Origin: Verrucomicrobiota bacterium
GTDB taxonomy: Bacteria; Verrucomicrobiota; Verrucomicrobiia; Chthoniobacterales; Terrimicrobiaceae
Direction: 5' to 3'
Assembly: GCA_017305195.1 (NCBI GenBank)
Contig: JAFKMU010000052.1
Location: 1 to 64,000 of the forward strand
DNA: 64,000 nucleotides
Position numbers and translations under genes: made by a program. The notes beneath the pieces are model-generated. The model was not told where the DNA came from and made no database searches. It saw only the letters and a program-made list of their open reading frames with translations. Every line of letters starts with the position of its first letter. The first letter of the stretch is position 1. This document shows positions 34,363 through 42,700 of the stretch, in pieces.

Positions 34363-34902
34363 ATGAGAAAAATCCTCGCTGCCGCCACGATATTTCTTTT
34401 CTCCTTCACCATGCTTCCAGCCTCCACACTCACGGAAATCCCCTTTGAAACCATGGACGGCAAGACGTCTAAACTCGCCGACTACGCCGGAAAGGTCGTT
34501 CTGGTGGTCAATGTCGCCTCCAAGTGCGGGCTGACGCCCCAGTACGCGGCGCTCGAGGCTCTTCAGCAAAAGTACGGCCCTCAGGGGTTCATCGTGCTGG
34601 GATTTCCCTGCAATGACTTTGCCGGGCAGGAACCGGGCACCAACGAGGAAATCGCCGCCTTTTGCTCGACCCGGTACAACGTGACCTTCCCCGTCCTCGC
34701 CAAGGTCCACGTGCTCGGCCCGGAAAAGGCGCCACTTTTTGCCGCCCTCACGGGACCGGACGCCAAATTCCCGGGTGAAATCGCGTGGAATTTCGGCAAG
34801 TTTCTCATCGGCCGCAACGGCGAAGTCATCGCTCGTTTTGAACCCAAGACCAAGCCCGATGATGCGGCCCTCGTTTCCGCCGTCGAATCCGCCCTCAAAT
34901 AG
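34363..34902 (+). CDS. Secreted glutathione-peroxidase-family thiol peroxidase
   Basis: A 179-residue peroxidase with a signal peptide (MRKILAAATIFLFSFTMLPAS), so it acts in the periplasm. The catalytic set is intact: peroxidatic Cys in NVASKCGLTPQY, Gln in GFPCNDFAGQEPG, and Trp/Asn in IAWNFGKFLI. Bacterial members usually draw electrons from thioredoxin-like proteins rather than glutathione and reduce peroxides and lipid hydroperoxides. It starts 30 bases after the prepilin-like gene and precedes an aldo/keto reductase. Confidence 0.9.
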   Translation: MRKILAAATIFLFSFTMLPASTLTEIPFETMDGKTSKLADYAGKVVLVVNVASKCGLTPQYAALEALQQKYGPQGFIVLGFPCNDFAGQEPGTNEEIAAFCSTRYNVTFPVLAKVHVLGPEKAPLFAALTGPDAKFPGEIAWNFGKFLIGRNGEVIARFEPKTKPDDAALVSAVESALK

Positions 34903-34956
34903 CCTTTACCCATGTTCAGACTTGATCGCGAAGAAATCCTCTCTCCCTCGGCTCCC

Positions 34957-35943
34957 ATGAAATATCGCAGCTTCGGAAAAGGAGGCGAGCCCGTCTCGGA
35001 AATCGGCCTCGGCTGCTGGCAGCTCAGCGGCAACGCCTGGGGGGATATCGAAGAGAACAAGGCCCTCGACATCCTTTCGGCGGCGAGCGACGCAGGCGTC
35101 AACTTCCTCGACACAGCCGATGTCTACGGCACAGGCCGGAGTGAAAGCCTTATCGGGAAGTTTCTGAAGTCCCGCCCCGGGACGGAGTTCTTCGTCGCGA
35201 CGAAGCTGGGCCGCACCGCCGATCTATATCCTGACCAGTACTCGGAGGAGAGAGTGCGGGCCGCCCTCGAGGCTTCCCTGCAGCGTCTCGGGCTGGAGGC
35301 GGTTTCCCTGGTTCAGCTCCATTGCCTGCCGGAGGAGGTTCTGCGCCGGGGCGAGATCTTCGAGTGGCTGCGAACCTTGCAGAAAGAGGGGAAAGTCCGT
35401 CATTTCGGCGCGAGCGTGGAGGACACCGAGCAGGCCGCTCTCTGTCTGGACCAACCCGGCCTCGCCAGCCTCCAGATCATTTTCAATATCTTCCGGCAGA
35501 CGCCGCAAACGACGATCCTTCCCGCGGCCAAAGAAAAAGGCGTGGCAATCATCGTCCGGCTGCCCCTGGCCAGCGGACTGCTTTCCGGGAAATTCACCAA
35601 GGACACCCATTTCGCGGAGAACGATCACCGGAATTTCAACCGCGACGGACAGGCCTTTCATGTCGGCGAGACATTTTCCGGCATTCCCTTCGACAAGGGC
35701 GTGGAACTCGCCGATGAGATGAAGCATTTCGTCCCGGAAAGCCTGACGATGGTGCAGATGGCACAACGCTGGATCCTCGATCACGAGGAGGTCACCGTGG
35801 TGATCCCCGGCGCGCGGACCCCGGCCCAGGCCCGGGAGAACGCCTCCGTTTCGCGGCTGCCGGAGCTCCCTGCCTCCCTCCACGAGCGCCTCGCCCGCTA
35901 TTACAAAACCGAGGTGGAGCCCTTCATCCGGGGGGCCTACTAG
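34957..35943 (+). CDS. Aldo/keto reductase
   Basis: A 328-residue NADPH-dependent TIM-barrel reductase. It opens KYRSFGKGGEPVSEIGLG; the tetrad Asp/Tyr is in FLDTADVYGTGRSE, Lys in FFVATKLGR and His in SLVQLHCLPEE. The cofactor region ends VTVVIPGARTPAQARENA. Substrates are aldehydes or ketones, not predictable here. An in-frame ATG 15 codons upstream exists; the start used matches the family N-terminus. Neither has a clear ribosome-binding site. Confidence 0.87.
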   Translation: MKYRSFGKGGEPVSEIGLGCWQLSGNAWGDIEENKALDILSAASDAGVNFLDTADVYGTGRSESLIGKFLKSRPGTEFFVATKLGRTADLYPDQYSEERVRAALEASLQRLGLEAVSLVQLHCLPEEVLRRGEIFEWLRTLQKEGKVRHFGASVEDTEQAALCLDQPGLASLQIIFNIFRQTPQTTILPAAKEKGVAIIVRLPLASGLLSGKFTKDTHFAENDHRNFNRDGQAFHVGETFSGIPFDKGVELADEMKHFVPESLTMVQMAQRWILDHEEVTVVIPGARTPAQARENASVSRLPELPASLHERLARYYKTEVEPFIRGAY

Positions 35944-36036
35944 GGGGGCACAGAAGCAACCTCTGCCGTGTTTCCTCAAATCATTCAACGAACCGTATTG
36001 CGCGGGAGGAACGCATTTGCCATAAGACTCGCTCCC

Positions 36037-36489
36037 ATGCGCTTCACCCCACTCGCCATCGCACTGGCACTCGTAGTTTCCATCATCCCTACCATGGCTC
36101 AAAACGCACTCGAAGAAGGCAAGAAGTTCCTCGCCGAAAACGCAAAGAAGGAAGGCGTCGTCACGACGTCCAGCGGTCTCCAGTACATCGTGCTCAAGGA
36201 AGGCACGGGCAAGAAGCCCAAGGCCACCGACACGGTGCTCGTCCATTACCGCGGCACCCTGCTCAACGGCAAGGAATTCGACAGCTCCTACAGCCGCAAC
36301 CAGCCGATCGAGTTCCCGCTCAACCGCGTGATCCCGGGCTGGACCGAGGGCGTGCAGCTCATGAAGGAAGGGGCCAAATACAAGTTCTTCATCCCGTCCC
36401 AGCTCGCCTACGGTCCTTTTGGCGCGGGTCCGGACATCGGCCCCAACGAGACGCTGATCTTTGAAGTCGAGTTGCTGAAAGTTCGCTAA
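36037..36489 (+). CDS. Secreted FKBP-type peptidyl-prolyl isomerase
   Basis: A 150-residue exported isomerase. The signal peptide is RFTPLAIALALVVSII, cut near TMAQ. A short helix (EEGKKFLAENAKKEGV) typical of FkpA/Mip proteins precedes the FKBP domain: TVLVHYRGTLLNGKEFDSSY, then VIPGWTEGVQLMKEGAKYKF and AYGPFGAGPDIGPNETLIFEVEL. It helps fold periplasmic proteins. An upstream ATG adds 23 residues that do not look like a signal. 21 bases before the esterase gene. Confidence 0.92.
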   Translation: MRFTPLAIALALVVSIIPTMAQNALEEGKKFLAENAKKEGVVTTSSGLQYIVLKEGTGKKPKATDTVLVHYRGTLLNGKEFDSSYSRNQPIEFPLNRVIPGWTEGVQLMKEGAKYKFFIPSQLAYGPFGAGPDIGPNETLIFEVELLKVR

Positions 36490-36509
36490 CTCACCAGTCT
36501 CCTCCAGCC

Positions 36510-37472
36510 ATGCCTCTCGTCGACAAACCTCTCGCCGATCTCAAGGAATACTACGGCATTTCGCCGCGTCCCAATGATTTCAATGAATTCTGGGATGCAG
36601 CTCTGGCCGAGCTGGACGCGACCGACCCGGCGCCCAAGCTGGAGCGGTCGACAGCGATCGCCCCGCGCAACGCGGAGGCTTTCGACCTCTGGTTCACCGG
36701 CGTTGGCGGCGCGAGGATTTACGCAAAGTATCTCCGCCCCAAAAACCGCGAGGGCAAGCTCCCGGCTGTCGTTCATTTCCATGGGTACACCGGCAACAGT
36801 GGAGAATGGGCTGACAAGCTGAACTACGTCGGTGAGGGCTTTGCCGTCGCTGCGATGGACTGTCGCGGACAGGGAGGCAAGAGTGAGGATTCCGGCGCGG
36901 TGAAGGGCAACACCCACCACGGCCATATCATCCGCGGCCTCGATGACGCTCCGGAGAAGCTCCTTTTCCGCAGCATCTTTCTCGATACCGCCCAGTTGGC
37001 CCGCGTGGTGATGAGCCTCGAGGAGGTCGACGCCTCCCGCGTCGCCACCTATGGAGGATCGCAGGGCGGAGCCCTTTCGCTGGTCTGCGCCTCGCTCGAA
37101 CCGCGCATCAAGAAATGCGTATCGGTGTTCCCCTTCCTGTCGGATTACCGCCGCACCTGGGAGATGGACCTGTGCAAGGACGCCTACGCGGAGTTGCGCA
37201 CGTTCTTCCGGCACTTCGATCCGCTCCACGAGCGCGAAGACGAGATTTTCACCAAGCTGGGATACATCGACATCAAGAACCTCACGCCGCGCATCAAGGC
37301 GGAGGTGCTCATGGCGATCACCCTCATGGATACGATCTGCCCGCCGTCGACCCAATTTGCCGCTTTCAACAACATCTCGGCCAAGAAGGATTCCATCATC
37401 TACCCCGATTATGGTCACGAAGGCCTTCCGCTGTTCGGCGACAAGGCGTTCGCGTTTCTGCGCGACCTGTAA
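36510..37472 (+). CDS. CE7-type acetyl xylan esterase / cephalosporin deacetylase
   Basis: A 320-residue alpha/beta hydrolase of carbohydrate esterase family 7. Motifs: the opening NDFNEFWDAALAEL, the oxyanion region VHFHGYTGNSGEW, the RGQGG block in MDCRGQGGKS, the nucleophile Ser in ATYGGSQGGALS, Asp in MDTICPPSTQ and His in YGHEGLP. No signal peptide, so it works in the cytoplasm removing acetyl groups from imported oligosaccharides or similar esters. The next gene starts directly after its stop codon. Confidence 0.9.
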   Translation: MPLVDKPLADLKEYYGISPRPNDFNEFWDAALAELDATDPAPKLERSTAIAPRNAEAFDLWFTGVGGARIYAKYLRPKNREGKLPAVVHFHGYTGNSGEWADKLNYVGEGFAVAAMDCRGQGGKSEDSGAVKGNTHHGHIIRGLDDAPEKLLFRSIFLDTAQLARVVMSLEEVDASRVATYGGSQGGALSLVCASLEPRIKKCVSVFPFLSDYRRTWEMDLCKDAYAELRTFFRHFDPLHEREDEIFTKLGYIDIKNLTPRIKAEVLMAITLMDTICPPSTQFAAFNNISAKKDSIIYPDYGHEGLPLFGDKAFAFLRDL

Positions 37473-37829
37473 GTGAAAATCCTCAAGGCTTATACGTACG
37501 CGGGATGCGGAACCTGCAAAAAGGCGGTCCGCTTCCTCCGCGATCGCGGCGTGGCCTTTGAGGAAATCCCGATCCGCGAGCATCCGCCCACGTTGGCGGA
37601 GCTCAAGGGGGCGCTTCAGGCATTTCGTGGCGAGATCCGGCGGCTCTTCAATACGTCGGGTCGAGACTACAAGGAAATGGAGCTTTCCAAAAAGCTCCCA
37701 ACCCTCTCCGAGTCCGCCGCCCTTTCCCTTCTGGCAGGGAACGGAAATCTGGTAAAACGCCCGTTCGTCGTGACGGGTTCCGGTTATCTGGTGGGTTTCA
37801 AGGAATCCGAGTGGGAAAACATCGTCTGA
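37473..37829 (+). CDS. ArsC/Spx/YffB-family thioredoxin-fold protein
   Basis: A 118-residue protein starting at GTG with no gap after the esterase gene. It opens LKAYTYAGCGTCKKAVRFL with a CxxC active site (YffB-type arsenate reductases usually have a single Cys, Spx has CxxC) and ends with the conserved VKRPFVVTG (cis-Pro region). It may reduce arsenate or act as a thiol-dependent regulator. No arsenic genes are nearby, so arsenate reduction is unproven. Confidence 0.8.
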   Translation: MKILKAYTYAGCGTCKKAVRFLRDRGVAFEEIPIREHPPTLAELKGALQAFRGEIRRLFNTSGRDYKEMELSKKLPTLSESAALSLLAGNGNLVKRPFVVTGSGYLVGFKESEWENIV

Positions 37830-37910
37830 CGCGCCCGTAGGGTACCCGGGATTGAGCTTGCTTTACTGGCTTCGATCTGAAACATTCTGAAAAACGCGGA
37901 CAAATTTTTC

Positions 37911-38681
37911 ATGAAACGTCTCACCGTCCTTTTCTCCACCGCACTGGTGACTGTCGTCGCCGTGTCTCCCCTTTCTGCCCAGCAGCAAGGCCAGCAACAG
38001 CAGCAAACCCAGGCTCCGGCTCAGGCTTACCTGACCAACAAGCAGCGAGCCGAGCTGAACATTGCTCTTTCGAAGGTCGATGTGACCAATTCGGAAGCGG
38101 TTACCAAGGCTGTCCTTGGGATTATTGCCCAATATCCCTCGCTGGCGCCGCTCTTCACTGGCGAAGCGATCAAGTTTGTCACGCAGAGTCCTGCCCTCAT
38201 TAGCAATCCCACAACCGCAGCCAGTGTTATTTCCTCAGTCGTTGCGGCAGTGGTGTCCACCTATCCTGCCGCCGCCCAGCCGATCGTAAATTCGGCGGTT
38301 AAAGCTGTACCCGCCGCCATGAAGAGTGCGGTCGTACCGGCAATGGTCGACAAAGCGATTGCAGCTGTCAGCACACCCGCAACCAAAGCCGCTGTCCTCA
38401 ACGGCGCAAAGGATGCCGTGGGGACGAACTCCACTCTCGTTGCAGCCCTCGACCAGGTAGCCCAAGACAATAATATCAAGATCGTCGAGAACAACGACCA
38501 GACCGGCACCGAGCGTTACACCCTCAGCGACCAATTGGCTGACAGCTTCGTAAGCGGCGATCAGGGTACCGATAGCGGTATCGGTGCAGCTCCTGTTCCG
38601 AATTCCTCAGGCGGCGGCAGTGGGTCCAACAGCAACCCGGGAGCCACGGGCAACCAGCCCGCTCCGTCCTCTGCCTCCTAG
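37911..38681 (+). CDS. Secreted Ala/Val-rich protein of unknown function
   Basis: A 256-residue exported protein. The signal peptide is KRLTVLFSTALVTVVAVSPLSA, followed by a Gln run (QQQGQQQQQTQAPAQ). Residues 45-190 are Ala/Val/Ser-rich and helical, with repeated segments of related pattern (ALISNPTTAASVISSVVAAVV, IVNSAVKAVPAAMKSAVVPA, VDKAIAAVSTPATKAAVL). The C-terminal 50 residues are a Gly/Ser/Asn/Pro-rich tail. No domain is recognised. It is a single transcription unit with a strong terminator, suggesting an abundant envelope protein. Confidence 0.75.
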   Translation: MKRLTVLFSTALVTVVAVSPLSAQQQGQQQQQTQAPAQAYLTNKQRAELNIALSKVDVTNSEAVTKAVLGIIAQYPSLAPLFTGEAIKFVTQSPALISNPTTAASVISSVVAAVVSTYPAAAQPIVNSAVKAVPAAMKSAVVPAMVDKAIAAVSTPATKAAVLNGAKDAVGTNSTLVAALDQVAQDNNIKIVENNDQTGTERYTLSDQLADSFVSGDQGTDSGIGAAPVPNSSGGGSGSNSNPGATGNQPAPSSAS

Positions 38682-38710
38682 TCCCGAGAGGTCAGATTAT
38701 CTCCTTTGAA

Positions 38711-38740
38711 AAGCGCCCTCTTTTGAGGGCGCTTTTTCTT
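38711..38740. terminator. Bidirectional intrinsic terminator
   Basis: A perfect ten-base stem, AAGCGCCCTC and GAGGGCGCTT, around TTTT, then TTTCTT on the plus strand. Reading the minus strand, GCGC is followed by TTTTC. It sits between the stop codons of two convergent genes, the Ala-rich secreted protein and the DnaJ-like gene. Confidence 0.85.
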
Positions 38741-38755
38741 TGTCGCTGCGGGCAG

Positions 38756-39700
38756 TTATCGAGATGCAGCGGCTAGCTGCTCCCAAAGAACTTTCTCCGC
38801 AGGTGATGGATCTTTCGGCACGGTGATCGAAACAACTGCGAAGAAATCCCCCCTGGTTCCACCTTTCCCCGGCAACCCCTTGCCAGTCAGCCGGAATCGC
38901 CGACCATTCTGAGTCCCCGGAGGAACGTGCAGGCGAGCCCGGCCTTCGAGAGTCGGGAGTTCGACATCCGCCCCGAGCACGGCATCGTAGGCCGGAATCT
39001 CGAGTTCATAGACCAGATCTTCGCCCTGCACCTCGTAATCCGGGTGTTTCTGAAACTTGATGCGGAGGTAAAGATCCCCCGATTCTCCCCCGCCCTGTCC
39101 CTCGGACCCTTGCCCGGCGAGCCGGATGCGCTGCCCCTCCCGTACCCCACGCGGGATTTTCACGGTGTATGTCTGGATTTTGCCCGTATCACCACGTCGG
39201 AACGAAATCTGCCGGGTGGAACCATGGAAGGCCTCTTCGAGTGAAACCAGCAGATCGGCCTCGACGTCCTGACCACGCGAAGGGCCCTCGTCGAAATCGT
39301 AGCCACCAGAGAAACCGCGAGAAAATCCTCCGCGTCGTCCGCCGAACATCTGCTCGAAGAAATCGCTGAACCCCGTGCCGCCAAAATGAAACTCCGCGCC
39401 CCCGGCGTCGCCACCCCGTCCATAGGCCTGCTGCCAGGTCTGGCCCTGAGGTGGCGGTGCATAGCCTCCCTGCTGCCAGTTGGCCCCGAGTTCGTCGTAC
39501 TTGGCCCGCTTTTCCGGGTCTCCGAGCACCTCGTAGGCCTCATTGATCTCCTTGAACTTTTCCTCCGCCGTCTTCTTGTCCTCGGCGGTGTCGGGGTGAA
39601 ACTTGCGAGCGAGCTTGCGAAAAGCACTCTTGATCTCATCCTGGGTGGAGGTCTTGGTGACCCCCAATGTCTGGTAGTAGTCGCGAAATTGAACCGGCAT
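38756..39700 (-). CDS. DnaJ/CbpA-type cochaperone (class B, no zinc finger)
   Basis: A 314-residue J-domain protein. The J domain fills residues 5-72 (YYQTLGVTKTSTQDEIKSAF, HPD in ARKFHPDTAED). A Gly/Phe-rich stretch at about 80-130 follows, then two C-terminal client-binding barrels from 140 on (VSLEEAFHGSTRQISFRRGD, VKIPRGVREGQRIRLAGQG). The CxxCxGxG zinc region of DnaJ is absent, so it is CbpA-like. It stimulates DnaK ATPase. Divergent from serS with a 69-base gap. Confidence 0.9.
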   Translation of the reverse strand: MPVQFRDYYQTLGVTKTSTQDEIKSAFRKLARKFHPDTAEDKKTAEEKFKEINEAYEVLGDPEKRAKYDELGANWQQGGYAPPPQGQTWQQAYGRGGDAGGAEFHFGGTGFSDFFEQMFGGRRGGFSRGFSGGYDFDEGPSRGQDVEADLLVSLEEAFHGSTRQISFRRGDTGKIQTYTVKIPRGVREGQRIRLAGQGSEGQGGGESGDLYLRIKFQKHPDYEVQGEDLVYELEIPAYDAVLGADVELPTLEGRARLHVPPGTQNGRRFRLTGKGLPGKGGTRGDFFAVVSITVPKDPSPAEKVLWEQLAAASR

Positions 39701-39769
39701 ACTTCTGAAGGAGATTTACACGAAACCGAAGAAGCACCACAGTCAAATGCTCTCCAAGCCAATTTCTTC

Positions 39770-41038
39770 ATGCTCGATCTCCGCCTGCTCCGCGAACAGC
39801 CCCAAGCCGTCAAAGACCGTCTCGCCACCCGGGGGACGTGTTTCTCCGAGCACATCGACAAACTGCTCGCAATCGACACCGAACGCCGTTCCGCCGAAAC
39901 CCGGCTCCAAAACCTCCAGGCCGATCGCAACCGCCTGAGCAAGGAGATCGGCAAGCTCCGCAGCCAGGGGCAGGACAGCTCGGCCATCGAGGCCCAGGTC
40001 AAGGCGCATGCCGCTGAAATGCAGACGCTCTCGCAGCTCTCGACGGAACTCGACAGCCGCCAGCACGACATGCTGCTCGTATTGCCAAACCTCCCGCAGC
40101 CGGAGGTGCCCGTCGGCGAGACAGCCGAGCAAAACCCCGTTTTGCGTCTCTGGGGGGAAAAGCCCGCCATCGCCAGCCCGCAGGACCACGTCGCCATCGC
40201 CGAGCGGCTCAAGCTCATCGACCAGGAACGCGCCACCAAGATCAGCGGCAGCGCGTTTGTCTGCTACACAGGCGTCGGGGCTCGCCTGGAACGCGCCCTG
40301 CTAAACTTCCTGCTTGACCTTCACACCCGCGACCACGGCTACACCGAGATCAGCACCCCATATGTGGTGAAACCCGAGGCGTTGGTCGGCACGTCGCAAC
40401 TCCCGAAATTTGAGGAGCAGCTTTACCGCATCGATCGCGACGACCTTTATCTCGCGCCGACAGCCGAGGTGCCCGTGACCAACCTGCACCGTGAAGAAAC
40501 GCTGCAACTTTCAACGCTTCCGATCAAATACACCGCCTACACCCCGTGTTTCCGGCGTGAGGCGGGTTCGGCAGGTCTTGGCACCCGCGGGCTGATCCGC
40601 ATGCACCAGTTCGACAAGGTCGAGCTGGTCAAAATCTGCACCCCGGAGAGGTCGCGCGAAGAGCTGGAGCTCCTGACCGCGGATGCCGAGCGCGTCCTCC
40701 AGATTCTCGGCCTGCACTATCGGGTGATCGAACTTTGCACCGGCGACATCGGCTTTGGCTCCGCCAAGACCTACGACATCGAGGTCTGGTCGCCCGGTCA
40801 AAACGCCTATCTCGAGGTCTCCAGCTGCTCGAACTTTGAGGACTTCCAAGCCCGACGCATGAACCTGCGTTTCAAGGGAGAGGACGGCAAAAACCGCTTC
40901 TGCCATACACTCAATGGTTCCGGCACGGCGCTGGCCCGTCTCTATGTGGCCCTGCTGGAAAACGGTCTCCAGCCCGACGGCTCCGTGCTCCTGCCCGAGC
41001 CCTTGCATGACTACTTCGGCGGACAACGCATCTCCTGA
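39770..41038 (+). CDS. serS: Seryl-tRNA synthetase
   Basis: A 422-residue class II synthetase. Start at MLDLRLL, the standard SerRS N-terminus; upstream codons are antisense to the dnaJ-like gene. The N-terminal arm is a long coiled coil (residues 30-110) that contacts the tRNA extra arm. Motif 2 is TPCFRREAGSAG with TRGLIRMHQFDKVE; motif 3 is CHTLNGSGTALAR. LAPTAEVPVTNLH forms the serine pocket. It charges tRNA-Ser and feeds selenocysteine synthesis where present. Its 3' end overlaps tilS by 32 bases. Confidence 0.95.
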   Translation: MLDLRLLREQPQAVKDRLATRGTCFSEHIDKLLAIDTERRSAETRLQNLQADRNRLSKEIGKLRSQGQDSSAIEAQVKAHAAEMQTLSQLSTELDSRQHDMLLVLPNLPQPEVPVGETAEQNPVLRLWGEKPAIASPQDHVAIAERLKLIDQERATKISGSAFVCYTGVGARLERALLNFLLDLHTRDHGYTEISTPYVVKPEALVGTSQLPKFEEQLYRIDRDDLYLAPTAEVPVTNLHREETLQLSTLPIKYTAYTPCFRREAGSAGLGTRGLIRMHQFDKVELVKICTPERSREELELLTADAERVLQILGLHYRVIELCTGDIGFGSAKTYDIEVWSPGQNAYLEVSSCSNFEDFQARRMNLRFKGEDGKNRFCHTLNGSGTALARLYVALLENGLQPDGSVLLPEPLHDYFGGQRIS

Positions 41039-41987
41039 TTTCCTTCGCGATCTGGCTGCGGCGATGCGGGCGTTTTCCCCGCGCCGGAAGTACCTGATCG
41101 CGGTTTCCGGAGGCCGGGATTCCATGGCATTGCTCCATGGGCTTCGCGCCATGGGATTCCGCCATCTGGTTGTCTGCCACCTGGATCACGGCCTGCGCGA
41201 CGAGGCTTCGCGCGCCGATGCCCGGCTGGTCGAAGAGACCGCGGAGAAGCTGGGATATCGCTATCTGGGAGCAACCGCCCAGGCCGATGTCGAGGCCAAG
41301 GCTCGCGGCATGTCGATCGAAACCGGGGCACGGCACCTCCGGCACGAGTTCTTTTCCCGCTGCGTCCGCTCGGAGCAATGCCACGACATCTTTCTGGCGC
41401 ATCATGCCGACGACCAGATCGAGACTGTCCTCTTGAATCTCCTGCGCGGGACCGGCTCCGCCGGCCTGGGCGGCATGCGACTACAAACCCCATTGAGAGT
41501 CGGAAGAGTTGAGTTTATCCTTCATCGACCCATGCTCGGCATCCGGCGCCAATCGATTTCCGATTACGTGTCCTCGTATCGCATCCCGTTCCGCGAGGAT
41601 GCCAGCAATCAAAACACCGAGCATACCCGCAATCGCATCCGCCAAAAGGCTCTGCCTCGCTTGCGGAAACTCTTCGGTGACGCCATCGACGACGCGTTCC
41701 TCCGCACCTCCATCATTCTCCAGGATGAAGATGCCTGGATGCAAAGCCTCGTTCCCTCTCCGGCGGAGTCGCTTACATGCGATCCCCTGAGAGCAATGCC
41801 TGTCGCGCTTCGCCGCCGGACTGTGCTTCGGTGGCTTCGCGAACACGATGTCCCCGAGCCGGGATTTGTCGAAACCGAGCGCGTGCTCAGTCTCCTCGAT
41901 TTGAATGGCCCGGCCAAAGTAAACCTCCCCGGCGGGTGGCATGCAAGGCGTCGGACCAAGCTCATATTTCTCGAGAGGACCCCATGA
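41007..41987 (+). CDS. tilS: tRNA(Ile)-lysidine synthase
   Basis: A 326-residue N-type ATP pyrophosphatase. The PP-loop is AVSGGRDSMALLHGL, followed by CHLDHGLRDEASRADARLVE and LAHHADDQIETVLLNLLRGTG, the core TilS blocks. It modifies cytidine-34 of the AUA-reading tRNA-Ile. At 326 residues it is on the short side, lacking most of the C-terminal domain of the E. coli enzyme. The start overlaps serS; an alternative ATG at MRAFSPRR would reduce the overlap. Its stop overlaps the next gene (ATGA). Confidence 0.9.
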   Translation: MTTSADNASPDFLRDLAAAMRAFSPRRKYLIAVSGGRDSMALLHGLRAMGFRHLVVCHLDHGLRDEASRADARLVEETAEKLGYRYLGATAQADVEAKARGMSIETGARHLRHEFFSRCVRSEQCHDIFLAHHADDQIETVLLNLLRGTGSAGLGGMRLQTPLRVGRVEFILHRPMLGIRRQSISDYVSSYRIPFREDASNQNTEHTRNRIRQKALPRLRKLFGDAIDDAFLRTSIILQDEDAWMQSLVPSPAESLTCDPLRAMPVALRRRTVLRWLREHDVPEPGFVETERVLSLLDLNGPAKVNLPGGWHARRRTKLIFLERTP

Positions 41988-42700
41988 ATTTCCGAGACGC
42001 TTTCCACAAAGCCTTGGCAGGAGCCAAGGCCAACCTGTTGCCCGGCCTGCTGCTCCAGGCCCTCATGCTGGTTTTCTTCTGCCTCTATATCAGCCATGAA
42101 GGCACCCGCCACTTCCTGGCCAATATCGCAAATATCAAGCGAGAGGCCGGGTACCAGTTTGCCTTCTTCTCCTACATCATTGCGGCGGCCTTTCTTCCGG
42201 AGCTGCTTCGTGTCGCGTTCTTTCAAGACGGACGCCTCACCCGAGCCAATGTCTGGAGTTTCCTCACCGCGGCCCCGTTCTGGGGCTGCATCGGCATGTT
42301 GATCGATTATTTCTATCGCCTGCAAATTTCGTGGTTCGGACCGGGTGACAGCCTTGGCACCGTGCTGACAAAGATGGTGGTGGATCAGTTTATTTTCAGC
42401 CCGTTCCTCTGTCTCCCGCTCACCCTGTCCTATTTCATCTGGCGTGACGCCGGATTCCGCATCGCTCCTGCGGCGCGAGAGATTTTCAGCCTCTCATTCA
42501 TCACCGACCGGGCGATTCCCTCCCAGGTCGCGGGCTGGATGATCTGGATTCCCGGGGTCAGTCTCGTCTACTTCGTTCACTCCGAGCTGCAAATCCCCGT
42601 GGCCGCGCTCATCCAGACATTCTGGGTGCTGGTATTGACATTTACCTCCCGTCGGACCGTAAGCCGCGCATCCTCATTGCGAGTTCCTTCCGGCAGATGA
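41984..42700 (+). CDS. Mpv17/PMP22-like membrane protein
   Basis: A 238-residue protein with about five hydrophobic segments. The second half resembles the eukaryotic Mpv17/PMP22 family: DYFYRLQISWFGPGDSL, then KMVVDQFIFSPFLCLPL, FITDRAIPSQVAGWMIWIP and a final WVLVLTFTSRR, matching the order G-P, K-x-x-x-D-Q-x-x-x-x-P, W-x-x-W-P and W-x-x-x-L-S. Mpv17 proteins are mitochondrial and peroxisomal channels of unclear function. This is recognition by pattern, not alignment. The start overlaps the tilS stop; the 3' end overlaps the convergent antiporter gene by 27 bases. Confidence 0.65.
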   Translation: MNFRDAFHKALAGAKANLLPGLLLQALMLVFFCLYISHEGTRHFLANIANIKREAGYQFAFFSYIIAAAFLPELLRVAFFQDGRLTRANVWSFLTAAPFWGCIGMLIDYFYRLQISWFGPGDSLGTVLTKMVVDQFIFSPFLCLPLTLSYFIWRDAGFRIAPAAREIFSLSFITDRAIPSQVAGWMIWIPGVSLVYFVHSELQIPVAALIQTFWVLVLTFTSRRTVSRASSLRVPSGR

